Below, piece by piece: positions 25,237 through 33,574 of a stretch of DNA of 64,000 nt (position 1 is its first letter; every line of letters starts with the position of its first letter). The stretch comes from Comamonas sp. (lineage in GTDB: Bacteria > Pseudomonadota > Gammaproteobacteria > Burkholderiales > Burkholderiaceae_C), in contig JAJPEQ010000004.1 of the NCBI GenBank assembly GCA_021166775.1, positions 186,001 through 250,000 of the forward strand, read 5' to 3'. The notes beneath the pieces are model-generated. The model was not told where the DNA came from and did no database searches. It saw nothing but the letters and a program-made list of their open reading frames with translations. Position numbers and translations under genes: made by a program.

Positions 25237-27948
25237 TCAATCCGCCCCGGTTTCAGGTTCGGCCGCCATCGGAGCGAGATTCAGCGCCACCAGTGTCGTG
25301 CTCGGCTCTTTCGGGTCGCACGCCGCCGAAAAGCCGAATTCCTGGCACATCTTGAGCATGGCGGTGTTGTCGCCCAGGACAATGCCTTCGATGCGCCCGA
25401 TTCGCTCGGCCCTGGCATAAGTCACGATCTGGTCCAGCAACTTCCAGCCCAGGCCGTGCCCTTGCAGGTCGGAGCGCACCAGCAGCGCGTACTCGCCCCT
25501 GGCACGGTCCGGATCGCAACAGAGCCTGGCCACACCCGCCAGTGCGCCGTCCGCATCGATCGCGACGAACGCCATGTCGCGCTCGTAATCGAGCTGAGTC
25601 AGGCGCTTGAGCATCCTGTCGGGGAAATAGCGGCGTGGCGCGAGGAACCTGAGCCGGATGTCGTCTGGAGAGATTTTCGCCAGGAAGTTCGGATAAAGCG
25701 CGATGTCGGTCGGCTTGATCGGGCGGATCGTGTAGTTCGCGCCCCCCGCGGAAACAACCCTTTCCCAGCGCGCCGGATACGGCCGGATCGCGAGCCGCGG
25801 ATTCGGGCCCTGCTGGTTCACGGCATTCGGATCGATTTCCACGCGGGCGTCGAGTGCGATGACGCCCTCGGCATCGGCCAGCAGCGGATTGATGTCGAGT
25901 GCGACGACGCACGGGAAATCGACCACCAGTTGCGAGAGACCGTTGAGCGCGGCCACGATGGCCGACCGGTTTGCCGGCGGGCGATCGCGAAAGCCGGCGA
26001 GCAGCTTGCCGACCCGCGTGCGGTCGATGAGATCGCCCGCCAGCACGTCATCGAGAGGCGGCAGCGCGACAGCGGTGTCGGCCATCACCTCCACCGCGGT
26101 TCCGCCGGCGCCGAACAGGATCACCGGCCCGAAAATCGCGTCTTCGCTCATGCCCGCGATCAGTTCCTGCGCGTTGCGGCGGACGATCATCGGCTGTACG
26201 GTGTAGCCGTCGATCACCGCGTCCGGTGCCTTCTCGGCAACGCGGCGCCCGATGGTTTGCGCTGCGGCAACCGCGGCTTCGGCGCTTTCCGTCCCCAGCA
26301 CCACGCCGCCGATGTCGGATTTGTGCGAAATCGCTTTCGAGAGCAGCTTGACGGCGACGGCCGCCGAATTTTCCAGCAGATGCGTCGCCGCTGCGCCGAC
26401 TTCGGCGGGCGTGCGGGCGATGAGGGTTTCGGGAACGGCCACGCCATATGCCGCGACCACCGATTGGGCTTCGATCTCGGTCAGCATGCGCCGGCCTTCG
26501 GCGGCCACGCGCCTGAAGGTCGTGAGCACGCTGGCGCGATCGGCGCTCACGTCTTCGCCACCGCTTGCGGGAACACGCAGCAGCGCGTTTTGCGCCTTGG
26601 ACCAATCGGCCAGGTAAGTGAGGGCGCGCGCCGCGTCGGCGGGCGTTGCGAAGCTCGCGACACCGGCCGAGGTCAGCACTGAGCGCGCCTCGCGCGCCGT
26701 CTGCTCGCCGAGCCAGCAGGCGATGACCGGCTTGCCGGCGACCGTGCCTTTTTCTGCGAGCCCGGTGACCGCACGGGCTGCCTCAACCGACGATGCGAGT
26801 TTGGTCGGACAGTTGAAAACCATGACGACTTCGACCGCCGGGTCGTTCGCGACGATGTCCACGGCGGCCCGGTAGCGCCCCGCATCCGCGTCGCCGACGA
26901 TGTCCACGGGATTGGCACGCGACCAGGTCGGCGGCAGCACCGCGTCCAGCCGCTCGCGGGTCGCCGGCGCCAGCGCGGCCAGCTCGTCGGCGCGCGCGCT
27001 CAGTTCATCCACCGCGAGCACGCCCGCGCCGCCGCCGTTGGTCACGATGCCGACGCGCGCGCTTTCGACCGGTGCGAAGCGTGCGGTGATTTCGGCTGCA
27101 TCGAATAAATCGGCCAGTCCGTCCACGCGCAGGATGCCGGCGCGGGAAAACGCTGCGTCAACGGCGCGGTCCGAACCCGACAGCGCGCCGGTATGCGTTT
27201 TGGCTGCCTTGGCGGCGAGTTCGTGACGTCCGGCTTTCAGGGCGATCACTGGCTTGAGGCGCGCTGCGGCGCGCGCCGCCGACATGAATTTGCGCGCATT
27301 CGCCATCCCTTCGAGATAAACCAGAATGGCGTGGGTGTGACCGTCGCCTGCCAGCAGATCGAGCCAGTCGGCGACGTCGACGTCCGCCATGTCGCCGAGC
27401 GAGGCCACGCAGGAGAAGCCCACGTTGCGCGCCGCCGCCCAGTCGATCAGCGCCCCCGCGATGGCGCCGGACTGCGACAGCAGCGCCAGGTTGCCGGGCT
27501 TGGGCGCCATGTGTGCAAAGCTCGCGTTGAGTTGGAGCAAGGGCAGCATCAGCCCCAGCGTATTGGGGCCGATGATGCGAAAGAGGTTCGGCCGCGCGGC
27601 GTCAAGCATCGCCTGGCGCAGGCCGTTGTCCGCCGTCAGGCCGGCCGTGATGACCACTGCCGCGCGGCAGCCCAGGGCACCCAGTTCGGCAACGATGTCC
27701 GGCACGGTCCGGGGCGGCGTTGTGATGATGGCCAGGTCGGGTACTCCCGGCAGCGCTCGTGCGTTTCGATGGCAGGGGCGGCCGTGCAGCGTGGCGTGGC
27801 GCGGGTTCACCAGCCAGATGTCGCCCTCGAAGCCGCCCCCGATCGCGTTGGCGGTGACCGCGCTGCCCACCGATCCCGGGCGTGCCGTCGCGCCGAAGAT
27901 CGCGATCGATCTCGGGCGGAATGCGTGCTCGAGATTGCGTACCGTCAC
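25237..27948 (-). CDS. Acyl-CoA synthetase (NDP-forming)-like / GNAT acetyltransferase fusion (Pat type)
   Basis: 903 residues: CoA-binding domain (about 8-130, RPRSIAIFGATARPGSVGS), succinyl-CoA-ligase-like domains (150-460, with KTHTGALSG holding the family's active-site His and VGIVTNGGGAGV), ATP-grasp (about 480-700) and a C-terminal GNAT domain (about 720-890; VRSDLQGHGLGWKLLDQI binds acetyl-CoA). The architecture matches Pat/PatZ-type protein lysine acetyltransferases, which inactivate enzymes such as acetyl-CoA synthetase. Start is GTG at 27948, supported by AAGGAG six bases upstream. Divergent from the AMP-ligase gene, with the palindrome at 28075-28088 between them. Confidence 0.92.
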   Translation of the reverse strand: MTVRNLEHAFRPRSIAIFGATARPGSVGSAVTANAIGGGFEGDIWLVNPRHATLHGRPCHRNARALPGVPDLAIITTPPRTVPDIVAELGALGCRAAVVITAGLTADNGLRQAMLDAARPNLFRIIGPNTLGLMLPLLQLNASFAHMAPKPGNLALLSQSGAIAGALIDWAAARNVGFSCVASLGDMADVDVADWLDLLAGDGHTHAILVYLEGMANARKFMSAARAAARLKPVIALKAGRHELAAKAAKTHTGALSGSDRAVDAAFSRAGILRVDGLADLFDAAEITARFAPVESARVGIVTNGGGAGVLAVDELSARADELAALAPATRERLDAVLPPTWSRANPVDIVGDADAGRYRAAVDIVANDPAVEVVMVFNCPTKLASSVEAARAVTGLAEKGTVAGKPVIACWLGEQTAREARSVLTSAGVASFATPADAARALTYLADWSKAQNALLRVPASGGEDVSADRASVLTTFRRVAAEGRRMLTEIEAQSVVAAYGVAVPETLIARTPAEVGAAATHLLENSAAVAVKLLSKAISHKSDIGGVVLGTESAEAAVAAAQTIGRRVAEKAPDAVIDGYTVQPMIVRRNAQELIAGMSEDAIFGPVILFGAGGTAVEVMADTAVALPPLDDVLAGDLIDRTRVGKLLAGFRDRPPANRSAIVAALNGLSQLVVDFPCVVALDINPLLADAEGVIALDARVEIDPNAVNQQGPNPRLAIRPYPARWERVVSAGGANYTIRPIKPTDIALYPNFLAKISPDDIRLRFLAPRRYFPDRMLKRLTQLDYERDMAFVAIDADGALAGVARLCCDPDRARGEYALLVRSDLQGHGLGWKLLDQIVTYARAERIGRIEGIVLGDNTAMLKMCQEFGFSAACDPKEPSTTLVALNLAPMAAEPETGAD

Positions 27949-28074
27949 GGTGTTCTCCTTCGGTCACCAGGTCTGGCGGGGGTTTGCCGAGGTGTTTTGC
28001 CATCACCCGACCAACGCGCGCGCCTTCCTCCCTCACATTGCGCGGGAGCTTGGCGCACCGCACGGCACCCCGCC

Positions 28075-28088
28075 TTGCGCTGGCGCAA
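28075..28088. promoter_or_regulatory. FixK-like palindrome TTGCGCTGGCGCAA
   Basis: Matches TTG(A/C)-N6-(T/G)CAA of FixK-type Crp/Fnr proteins. TGTAAT (28111-28116, five of six -10 bases) starts 22 bases after it, placing the transcription start at about 28123, directly before the ligase ATG at 28124. It may also serve the divergent synthetase/GNAT gene, but no -10 is obvious in that direction. Confidence 0.78.
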
Positions 28089-28123
28089 GATTCGCGCGCG
28101 CACCGCCGTCTGTAATCGCACGC

Positions 28124-29530
28124 ATGCCGCCCCATATCGACTTTCCGCACAGCGCCGCCGTCGGCTTTGACGTGGCGGCGGCGCTGTGGGCTACTCCCGC
28201 AGTGCTGAAGGCGCGGCAACGTCGGCGTCTGCAAACACTGCTGGCCAGCGCGGCAGCGCGCTCCAGGGTGTACGCAGGGCGACTGCGCGGCGTCGATCCG
28301 GTGAAAGCGCAGCTGACCCGGATCGAGCCGGTGGTCAAGACGCACCTCATGCGTCACTTCAGCGACTGGGTCACCGATCCGCGGCTGACGCTTGCCGCGT
28401 TGCGCCGCTTCACGGCCGACCCGGCGCGTATTGGCGAGCCTTTCCTCGGCGACTACATGGTCTGGACGAGCTCGGGCAGCAGCGGCGAGCCCGCTCTTTT
28501 TGTTCAGGATGCGCGCGCTCTGGCGGTTTACGACGCGCTCGAATCACTGCGCCGCGCGCCGCTGCGCCAGCCGTGGCCATGGTTCGCGCCCGGATGGGCT
28601 GGTGAACGCTTCGCTTTCGTCGGCGCCACGGACGGGCATTTCGCGAGCAACGTCACGCTTGAGCGGCTGCGCCGCAGCGTGCCCGGTTTCGCGACGGCGC
28701 TGCGCGGGTTTTCGTTCTTGTTGCCGCCGACCGAGCTGGCCGCGCAACTCGAGCGCTTCGGGCCCACCGTGCTTGCCACTTATCCGACGTGCGCCCTGAT
28801 GCTTGCCGAAGAAGCGCGCGCCGGCCGCCTGCACATCGCGCCGCGGGAAATCTGGACGGGCGGCGAAACGCTGACGCCGGCGATGCGCCGGCGCATCGAA
28901 GCCAGTTTCGATTGCCGCGTCGGCAACAGCTACGGCGCGTCGGAATTCCTGGCGCTCGCCGCCGAGTGCCGGCACGGACGCCTGCACGTCAACGAAGACT
29001 GGGCCATTCTCGAATCCGTCGATCGCCACCTCGCGCCGGTGCCGGACGGTCAGTTCGGCCATACGGCGCTACTGACCAACCTGGCCAACCACGTGCAGCC
29101 GCTGATCCGCTACGACTTGGGGGATCGCATCGCGCTGCACGGCGATCCGTGCCCGTGTGGCATGCCGACAGCATGGCTGGAAGTCGAAGGTCGCAGCGAC
29201 GATTTGCTGACCCTGTACGACACGCAGCGACGTGCGGTGTGGCTGTCCCCACTGGCACTCACGACCGTGCTGGAAGACGGCGCGGGCGTATTCGCGTTCC
29301 GGCTCGAACAGACCGGCGACACCGCGCTGCTGTTGAACATCGTCGATGGCGGCAAGGCCGGCCGCGCCGCGCAGGCGCGCGCCCGGACGGTGTTCAAACG
29401 CTATCTGCAAGAACAGGGACTCGGCAATGTTGCTGTGAAAGTCGTTTGTGGCGTTTCGCCTGCGCCGGGCCCAGGCGGAAAAATGCGACGCGTCATCGGG
29501 CTGCAGCATGGCGCATCCCGCGCGACTTGA
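28124..29530 (+). CDS. Phenylacetate-CoA-ligase-like AMP-forming enzyme
   Basis: 468 residues of the adenylate-forming PaaK-like group. The P-loop-like VWTSSGSSGEPALF, the A5-type motif GNSYGASEFLALAAEC and the RYDLGDRI segment are present. It activates an unidentified carboxylic acid to the acyl-AMP or acyl-CoA. PCPCGMPTAW matches the zinc-free CxCG seen in PaaK-like proteins. There is no Shine-Dalgarno sequence before the ATG, and the predicted transcription start is at the ATG, so the mRNA may be leaderless. Expression under the palindrome at 28075 puts it in the low-oxygen regulon. Confidence 0.85.
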   Translation: MPPHIDFPHSAAVGFDVAAALWATPAVLKARQRRRLQTLLASAAARSRVYAGRLRGVDPVKAQLTRIEPVVKTHLMRHFSDWVTDPRLTLAALRRFTADPARIGEPFLGDYMVWTSSGSSGEPALFVQDARALAVYDALESLRRAPLRQPWPWFAPGWAGERFAFVGATDGHFASNVTLERLRRSVPGFATALRGFSFLLPPTELAAQLERFGPTVLATYPTCALMLAEEARAGRLHIAPREIWTGGETLTPAMRRRIEASFDCRVGNSYGASEFLALAAECRHGRLHVNEDWAILESVDRHLAPVPDGQFGHTALLTNLANHVQPLIRYDLGDRIALHGDPCPCGMPTAWLEVEGRSDDLLTLYDTQRRAVWLSPLALTTVLEDGAGVFAFRLEQTGDTALLLNIVDGGKAGRAAQARARTVFKRYLQEQGLGNVAVKVVCGVSPAPGPGGKMRRVIGLQHGASRAT

Positions 29531-29650
29531 GCGGGCGCAAGGTGTATCGCGGCACCCATGCCCGACATGGCTGCGGGCCAACCCCGGGCGGTTCGCCGCG
29601 ACTCAGCGTGGGCTCAACCCGCGACCATTCGGTGTGCCGCTCAGACAAGA

Positions 29651-29668
29651 CGTTGCCGTACGGCAACG
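29651..29668. repeat. Perfect 18-bp palindrome CGTTGCCGTACGGCAACG
   Basis: It contains TTGC-CGTACG-GCAA, again matching the FixK-like pattern, but lies in the gap between the ligase stop and the 3' end of the convergent DksA-like gene, with no -10 at the right spacing on either strand. It could be a decoy or regulatory site, or promote an unannotated RNA. Confidence 0.55.
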
Positions 29669-29774
29669 GTGGCGCCGGGGAAAACGATGCGAACCCCCGG
29701 AAAATTCAGGCGCTGCGAAAGTGCGTTTGAAGTTTGAATATTGGCGCGGCGGTGTGGCGATGGCTTGCAGCGCT

Positions 29775-30152
29775 TTACCCGCTCGCCTCGACAGGCCTGC
29801 CCTCGAACGCCATCTGGCACTCCGTGCAGCGCTCGGCGGCAGGTTGCACCCGCAGGCGTTCGTAGGCGATCGCATCACCACAATCGATGCAGTGACCGTA
29901 ACCGCCGGTTTCAAGGCGGTAAAGCGCGGCCTGCACCTCACGCAGTTCATCGATGTCGCGCTGCACTTCCATGGCGCCAACCGCGTCGTGCGCGTGGCGA
30001 TCTGCGTCGTCCTTGAAATCGCGAGCCTCCTGCCCGTCGATGCCATTGCGAATCGCGTGTCCGCCCGCGCGCACTTCGTCTTGCAATACATGCATGCGAT
30101 CCAACAGCGTCCCGCGCAGGGTGGCGAGATGTCTCCGTGTCAGCAGGTTCAT
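29775..30152 (-). CDS. TraR/DksA-family C4 zinc-finger protein
   Basis: 125 residues: a long N-terminal coiled coil (20-80) and a C-terminal zinc finger (CIDCGDAIAYERLRVQPAAERCTEC, four Cys). DksA-type proteins enter the secondary channel of RNA polymerase and, with ppGpp, reset transcription in stress. The acidic coiled-coil tip of DksA (DxxDxA) is not clearly conserved, so the effect on polymerase may differ. It is driven by the Fnr-type box at 30211-30224. Confidence 0.85.
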   Translation of the reverse strand: MNLLTRRHLATLRGTLLDRMHVLQDEVRAGGHAIRNGIDGQEARDFKDDADRHAHDAVGAMEVQRDIDELREVQAALYRLETGGYGHCIDCGDAIAYERLRVQPAAERCTECQMAFEGRPVEASG

Positions 30153-30210
30153 AGGTCATTCCTTCATAAGGTGCTGGCGCACATGATCGGCGGCGCACCG
30201 CGCACACGCG

Positions 30211-30224
30211 TTGACGCCGATCAA
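30211..30224 (-). promoter_or_regulatory. Fnr-type box TTGACGCCGATCAA for the DksA-like gene
   Basis: Strong dyad. On the minus strand GATCAT (30183-30188) starts 22 bases after it, giving a start near 30176 and a leader of about 23 bases before the ATG at 30152. Confidence 0.78.
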
Positions 30225-30361
30225 GGGGCACGACGCGATCACATGCACCCGCTTCAAGGCACACCGGCAGACCAGACTTGTTCCAATCGGTCGTCATGTG
30301 TCCTGCGTCGGCCCGTACGCGGATCGCGGCGCTGCCCGGGATGAGCGGATTGGCTGGTGAT

Positions 30362-30375
30362 TTGCGCCGCGTCAA
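30362..30375 (+). promoter_or_regulatory. FixK-like box TTGCGCCGCGTCAA for the host-attachment-family gene
   Basis: Twenty-two bases separate it from CACACT (30398-30403), the same hexamer at the same distance as in front of the E1 alpha gene. The predicted start, about 30410, is two bases before the ATG. Confidence 0.72.
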
Positions 30376-30411
30376 GCCGCACTCACACAGGCGCCGACAC
30401 ACTTCAGTTCC

Positions 30412-30873
30412 ATGAAACCCGACCTGATCCTTGTCGCCAACGCCGCCGACGCCTGGCTTTATGCCCACAGCACGCGTGAGCGTGGGCTGCTGATGCTCGA
30501 TACGCTGCATGCGCCCGAGAGCCGTTTGCATTCGCATGAGCTCGACACCGGGCCCATCGGTCACGAACGCAGCGACAGCCGGCCGGGAGGTGTCATGCTG
30601 GCGTCACGCATGGATGCGCAGCACAAGCGCCAGCTCGCATTTGCGCGCCACCTGGCGCAGCGCATCGACACCGCGCTGCAGACGCATGCGTACGGCGACG
30701 TCGTGCTATTCGCTGCGTGTCCGTTCCTCGGTAAAGTGAAAAACGCACTCGGTCCCGACGCACGCAAGGCGCTGCGCGATGCGGTGCCGCTGGATCTCAC
30801 GCACTTTGATGGAGACGAACTGTCGCGTCGCGTCAACAACGCGTTGCGCTCCGGAGTCGACAACGCAGACTGA
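30412..30873 (+). CDS. Host-attachment (AtsA/Host_attach) family protein
   Basis: 153 residues. LILVANAADAWLYA at the N-terminus, a central variable loop and VVLFAACPFLGKVKNALGPDARKALRDAVPLDLTHFDGDELSRRV at the C-terminus match the family named after a plant-attachment gene. The fold resembles release-factor/eRF1-type domains and the real function is unknown. Members are common in low-oxygen stress loci. There is no Shine-Dalgarno sequence, and the predicted start point suggests a leaderless mRNA. Confidence 0.82.
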   Translation: MKPDLILVANAADAWLYAHSTRERGLLMLDTLHAPESRLHSHELDTGPIGHERSDSRPGGVMLASRMDAQHKRQLAFARHLAQRIDTALQTHAYGDVVLFAACPFLGKVKNALGPDARKALRDAVPLDLTHFDGDELSRRVNNALRSGVDNAD

Positions 30874-31116
30874 CATCGATGCGGGTTAATACTGTCACAA
30901 TGGCGACAAGAGAAAATCGCCCGGACAGCAGCCGTCAATCCCGTTCGATGCGCCGACCCTGTTGCGCCACCGACACGGCCCAGCTGAGATGCGCCTCATA
31001 GCCAGCCGGAGCACATCGGCTGCTATCGGGGCTGTTCAGGAACATGGGGAGGCCCGGAATCCGCCGCGCCAGCCTGGGTTGATGCGGGCAGTACGCCGGC
31101 CTGCGCGTACATACGA

Positions 31117-31130
31117 TTGCCGTATGTCAA
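31117..31130 (+). promoter_or_regulatory. FixK-like site TTGCCGTATGTCAA upstream of the response regulator
   Basis: Fits TTGC-N6-TCAA and overlaps the ACATACG/CGTATGT inverted repeat. It is centred 55 bases upstream of the site at 31172-31185, about five helical turns, so both lie on one face of the DNA. Confidence 0.5.
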
Positions 31131-31171
31131 CGCGGTGACGAACCGAATTGGCCGAGCGCTTGGGCGAGTAT

Positions 31172-31185
31172 TTGCGCCACGTCAA
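31172..31185 (+). promoter_or_regulatory. FixK-like site TTGCGCCACGTCAA at the response-regulator promoter
   Basis: Unlike the other boxes it has a good -10 (CATAAT, 31196-31201) only 10 bases after it. The site therefore covers the -35 region (TTGCGC, spacer 18). Binding here would be expected to repress, or to need a different arrangement. The predicted start is about 31208. Confidence 0.6.
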
Positions 31186-31199
31186 GTCGCAATCGCATA

Positions 31200-31931
31200 A
31201 TGGCGCGCATGCGTGAGACCCACGTCGCGGTCGTTGACGATGAGCCCGCCGTCACCCAGCTCATAGCCGACTACCTCAAAAGCCATGGATTCCGCGTCAG
31301 CCAGCTGCGCGGCAGTAGCGCATTGTTTGCTCTCATGGCCTCCGATCCGCCGGCGCTGGTCCTGCTTGACATAGGACTCGGCGGCGAAGACGGTCTCGCC
31401 ATCGCGCGCAAGCTGCGCGCCCATTGGCATTGTGGACTGATGATTGTCACCGGCCGGGGGGATATCGTCGACCGCATCGTCGGCCTCGAAGTTGGCGCCG
31501 ACGACTACGTGGCCAAGCCGTTTGACTTGCGCGAACTGGTCGCGCGCATCAGGGCGGTCTTGCGCCGCCTGCAGCCGGAAGAGACCGACGGCCCGGCGCC
31601 GGAGGCCGAGCGCGGCCGCCTCAACTTCGCCGGCTGGTCGCTGGATGTCGGCGCGCGCCGGCTGACCGCGCCCGATACCACCGAAGTGCTGCTGACCAAC
31701 GGCGAGTTCGAATTGCTGCGCGCGTTTGCCGAGCATCCCGGCCGCGTCCTCTCGCGAGAATTCCTCCTCGAATGCACACGCGGCCGCGAAGCCGGCCCTT
31801 ATGACCGAACGATAGACGTCCAGGTCGGCCGGTTGCGGCGGAAAATAGAAGCCGATCCAGCCCACCCGCAAATCATCAAAGCGGTGCGCAGCGCGGGCTA
31901 CGTGCTGGTGTCGCCAGTGTCGGCCGATTGA
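31200..31931 (+). CDS. OmpR-family response regulator
   Basis: 243 residues (240 if it starts at the second ATG, 31209). The receiver domain has the acidic pair VVDDEP, phospho-acceptor Asp in LVLLDIGLGGEDG, Thr in MIVTGRGD and Lys in VAKPFDLRELV. The C-terminal winged helix is of OmpR/PhoB type (LTNGEFELLRAFAEHPGRVLSREFLL, DRTIDVQVGRLRRKIE). There is no Shine-Dalgarno sequence before either ATG; with the -10 CATAAT overlapping the first ATG, the second is favoured and the mRNA may be leaderless. Its stop overlaps the start of the kinase gene. Confidence 0.92.
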   Translation: MARMRETHVAVVDDEPAVTQLIADYLKSHGFRVSQLRGSSALFALMASDPPALVLLDIGLGGEDGLAIARKLRAHWHCGLMIVTGRGDIVDRIVGLEVGADDYVAKPFDLRELVARIRAVLRRLQPEETDGPAPEAERGRLNFAGWSLDVGARRLTAPDTTEVLLTNGEFELLRAFAEHPGRVLSREFLLECTRGREAGPYDRTIDVQVGRLRRKIEADPAHPQIIKAVRSAGYVLVSPVSAD

Positions 31932-33493
31932 GTCAAGCCATGCTGGCGCAGCAGGAGGTCGGCTTGGTTTACCGCTCGGTGTTTTCGGCCTGCCCCGATG
32001 CGCTGCTGCTGGTTGACGCGCAAGGGGCTGTCGTTCTTGCAAACCCGGCGGCGAGCGAACTCTTCGGCTACGCTGCGGGCGAGCTCGACGCCATGCACTT
32101 GGGCGACCTGGTTCCCGCCTGCAGGCACGAACGTGCAGCGCGAGTGCCGCTGGAATTGCCGGCCCGGCGCAAGGACGGCAGCCAAGTGATGGTGGAAATC
32201 GCGCTCAGCGCACTTGAGAGCGCCGACGCTCCGCTGCGCCTGGTCACGGTACGTGCCCTTGGTGAGTACCAGCATGTCAGGCAGGCGCTGAGGCGCGCGC
32301 GCTACAGCGAATGCGTGGCTGACGTGGGCCTGCACGCTGTCGACACGCGTGACCCCTACGCGCTGCTGAGCCGCGTGCCTGCGGCAGCGGCGAGCGCCAT
32401 CGGGGCCGATACGTCGATTCTCTGGCAGCTCGAACCGAACCAACTCGCGCTGCGCGTGGTCGCCGGTGTCGGTCTCGTGGACGAAGAGGCAGAAGGCACT
32501 CTGATGGCCAACCGGCCTGACACGCCGCCCGGCTATGCGCTCGCACAGGCGCGGCCGATCATCATCACGGATTATCAGTGGGAGCGGCGCTTCAAGGTAC
32601 CTCACTGGCTGTTGCGCCAGGGGCTCGTGAGCGGCATCTTGGTGCCGCTGCACGATCGCGGGCGCACGATTGGCGTGCTGGCCCTGCGTTCGCGCCAGGC
32701 ACAGCGCTTCGGCGACGACGAGGTCTACTTCCTGCGCTCTCTGGTCAATCTGCTCTCGAGCAGTCTGCAGCGCGCCGAAAGCGAAGAGGCACTCGCCCAT
32801 GCGCAGAAGCTGCAGGGCATCGGCAGGCTGACCGGCAACGTGGCGCACGATTTCAACAACTTGCTGACAGTCATCCAGGGCAACTTGCAGTTGCTCGCCA
32901 CCCTGCCGGCGCTGCGCAAAGGCGATGGGCAGCGACTGGTCGCGGCGGCAACGCGAGCGAGCCAGCACGGCACCGAACTCACCCGCAGGCTGCTGTCGTT
33001 CTCGCGTCGCCAGAGCCTGCAGCCGGCACGCGTCGACGTCGACGCCACGCTGCACGCGCTGGCCGACATGCTGCACCACACGCTGGACCCGCGCATTCAC
33101 ATCACCGTCGATGTGGAGCCGGCCTGCCCGCCGTGCCACGCCGATCCCAGTCAGCTCGAATCGGCCCTGTTGAACATTGCGATCAATGCCCGCGACGCCA
33201 TGCCCGACGGCGGTCTGCTGGCGTTCAGCGCCGCGCCGGTCGCCGACGACTTCGTTGCCATCACCATCGCGGACAACGGCAGCGGCATGTCGGCGCTGGA
33301 GCGAGAACGCGCCTTCGAGCCGTTCTTCACCACCAAGGAGAAAGGCCGCGGCACGGGCCTGGGCCTGTGCACGGTGCATGGCTTCATACAACAATCGGGA
33401 GGAAGCATCGATCTGGCGAGCGAGCCGGGCCGCGGCACGATCGTCACGCTTCGGATCCCCTGCTGGCGCGGGCCAGGGAGTGCCACGTCGTAA
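31928..33493 (+). CDS. PAS-GAF sensor histidine kinase
   Basis: 521 residues from a TTG overlapping the regulator's stop, or 517 from ATG at 31940. Domains: PAS (about 10-115, FSACPDALLLVDAQGAVVLANPAASELFGY), GAF (about 135-280) and kinase core with the phospho-His in NVAHDFNNLLTVIQGNL, N-box LLNIAINARDAMPDGG, G1 IADNGSGM and G2 GRGTGLGLCTVHGFI. There are no membrane segments, so it is a soluble cytoplasmic sensor. The HDFNNLL-type phospho-acceptor region usually belongs to hybrid or NtrB-like kinases and is unusual with an OmpR-type partner. The signal is unknown; a redox or oxygen cue would suit the island. Confidence 0.92.
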   Translation: MSQAMLAQQEVGLVYRSVFSACPDALLLVDAQGAVVLANPAASELFGYAAGELDAMHLGDLVPACRHERAARVPLELPARRKDGSQVMVEIALSALESADAPLRLVTVRALGEYQHVRQALRRARYSECVADVGLHAVDTRDPYALLSRVPAAAASAIGADTSILWQLEPNQLALRVVAGVGLVDEEAEGTLMANRPDTPPGYALAQARPIIITDYQWERRFKVPHWLLRQGLVSGILVPLHDRGRTIGVLALRSRQAQRFGDDEVYFLRSLVNLLSSSLQRAESEEALAHAQKLQGIGRLTGNVAHDFNNLLTVIQGNLQLLATLPALRKGDGQRLVAAATRASQHGTELTRRLLSFSRRQSLQPARVDVDATLHALADMLHHTLDPRIHITVDVEPACPPCHADPSQLESALLNIAINARDAMPDGGLLAFSAAPVADDFVAITIADNGSGMSALERERAFEPFFTTKEKGRGTGLGLCTVHGFIQQSGGSIDLASEPGRGTIVTLRIPCWRGPGSATS

Positions 33494-33574
33494 GACGCAA
33501 GGGTATTGCCGCTGCGGCAGGAGATGGTGGGCGCCGGCGGCATGCACCCCCTGAACGGATCTTCTGGAACAGCA

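Larger units (their letters stand above)
30874..31199. other. Intergenic region with two hairpins and two FixK-like sites
   Basis: 326 bases, no gene. It holds a stem-loop ATAGCCAGCCG/CGGCTGCTAT (30998-31026), an inverted repeat ACATACG-N5-CGTATGT (31109-31127), and FixK-like sites at 31117-31130 and 31172-31185. It is the control region of the two-component genes, possibly with a terminator-like structure for the upstream gene (no U-tract). Confidence 0.5.

Noticed and set aside
30412-30873. Phage- or virulence-related attachment gene marking a prophage
   Set aside because: The family name is historical; no phage genes lie nearby and the gene sits in the stress regulon.
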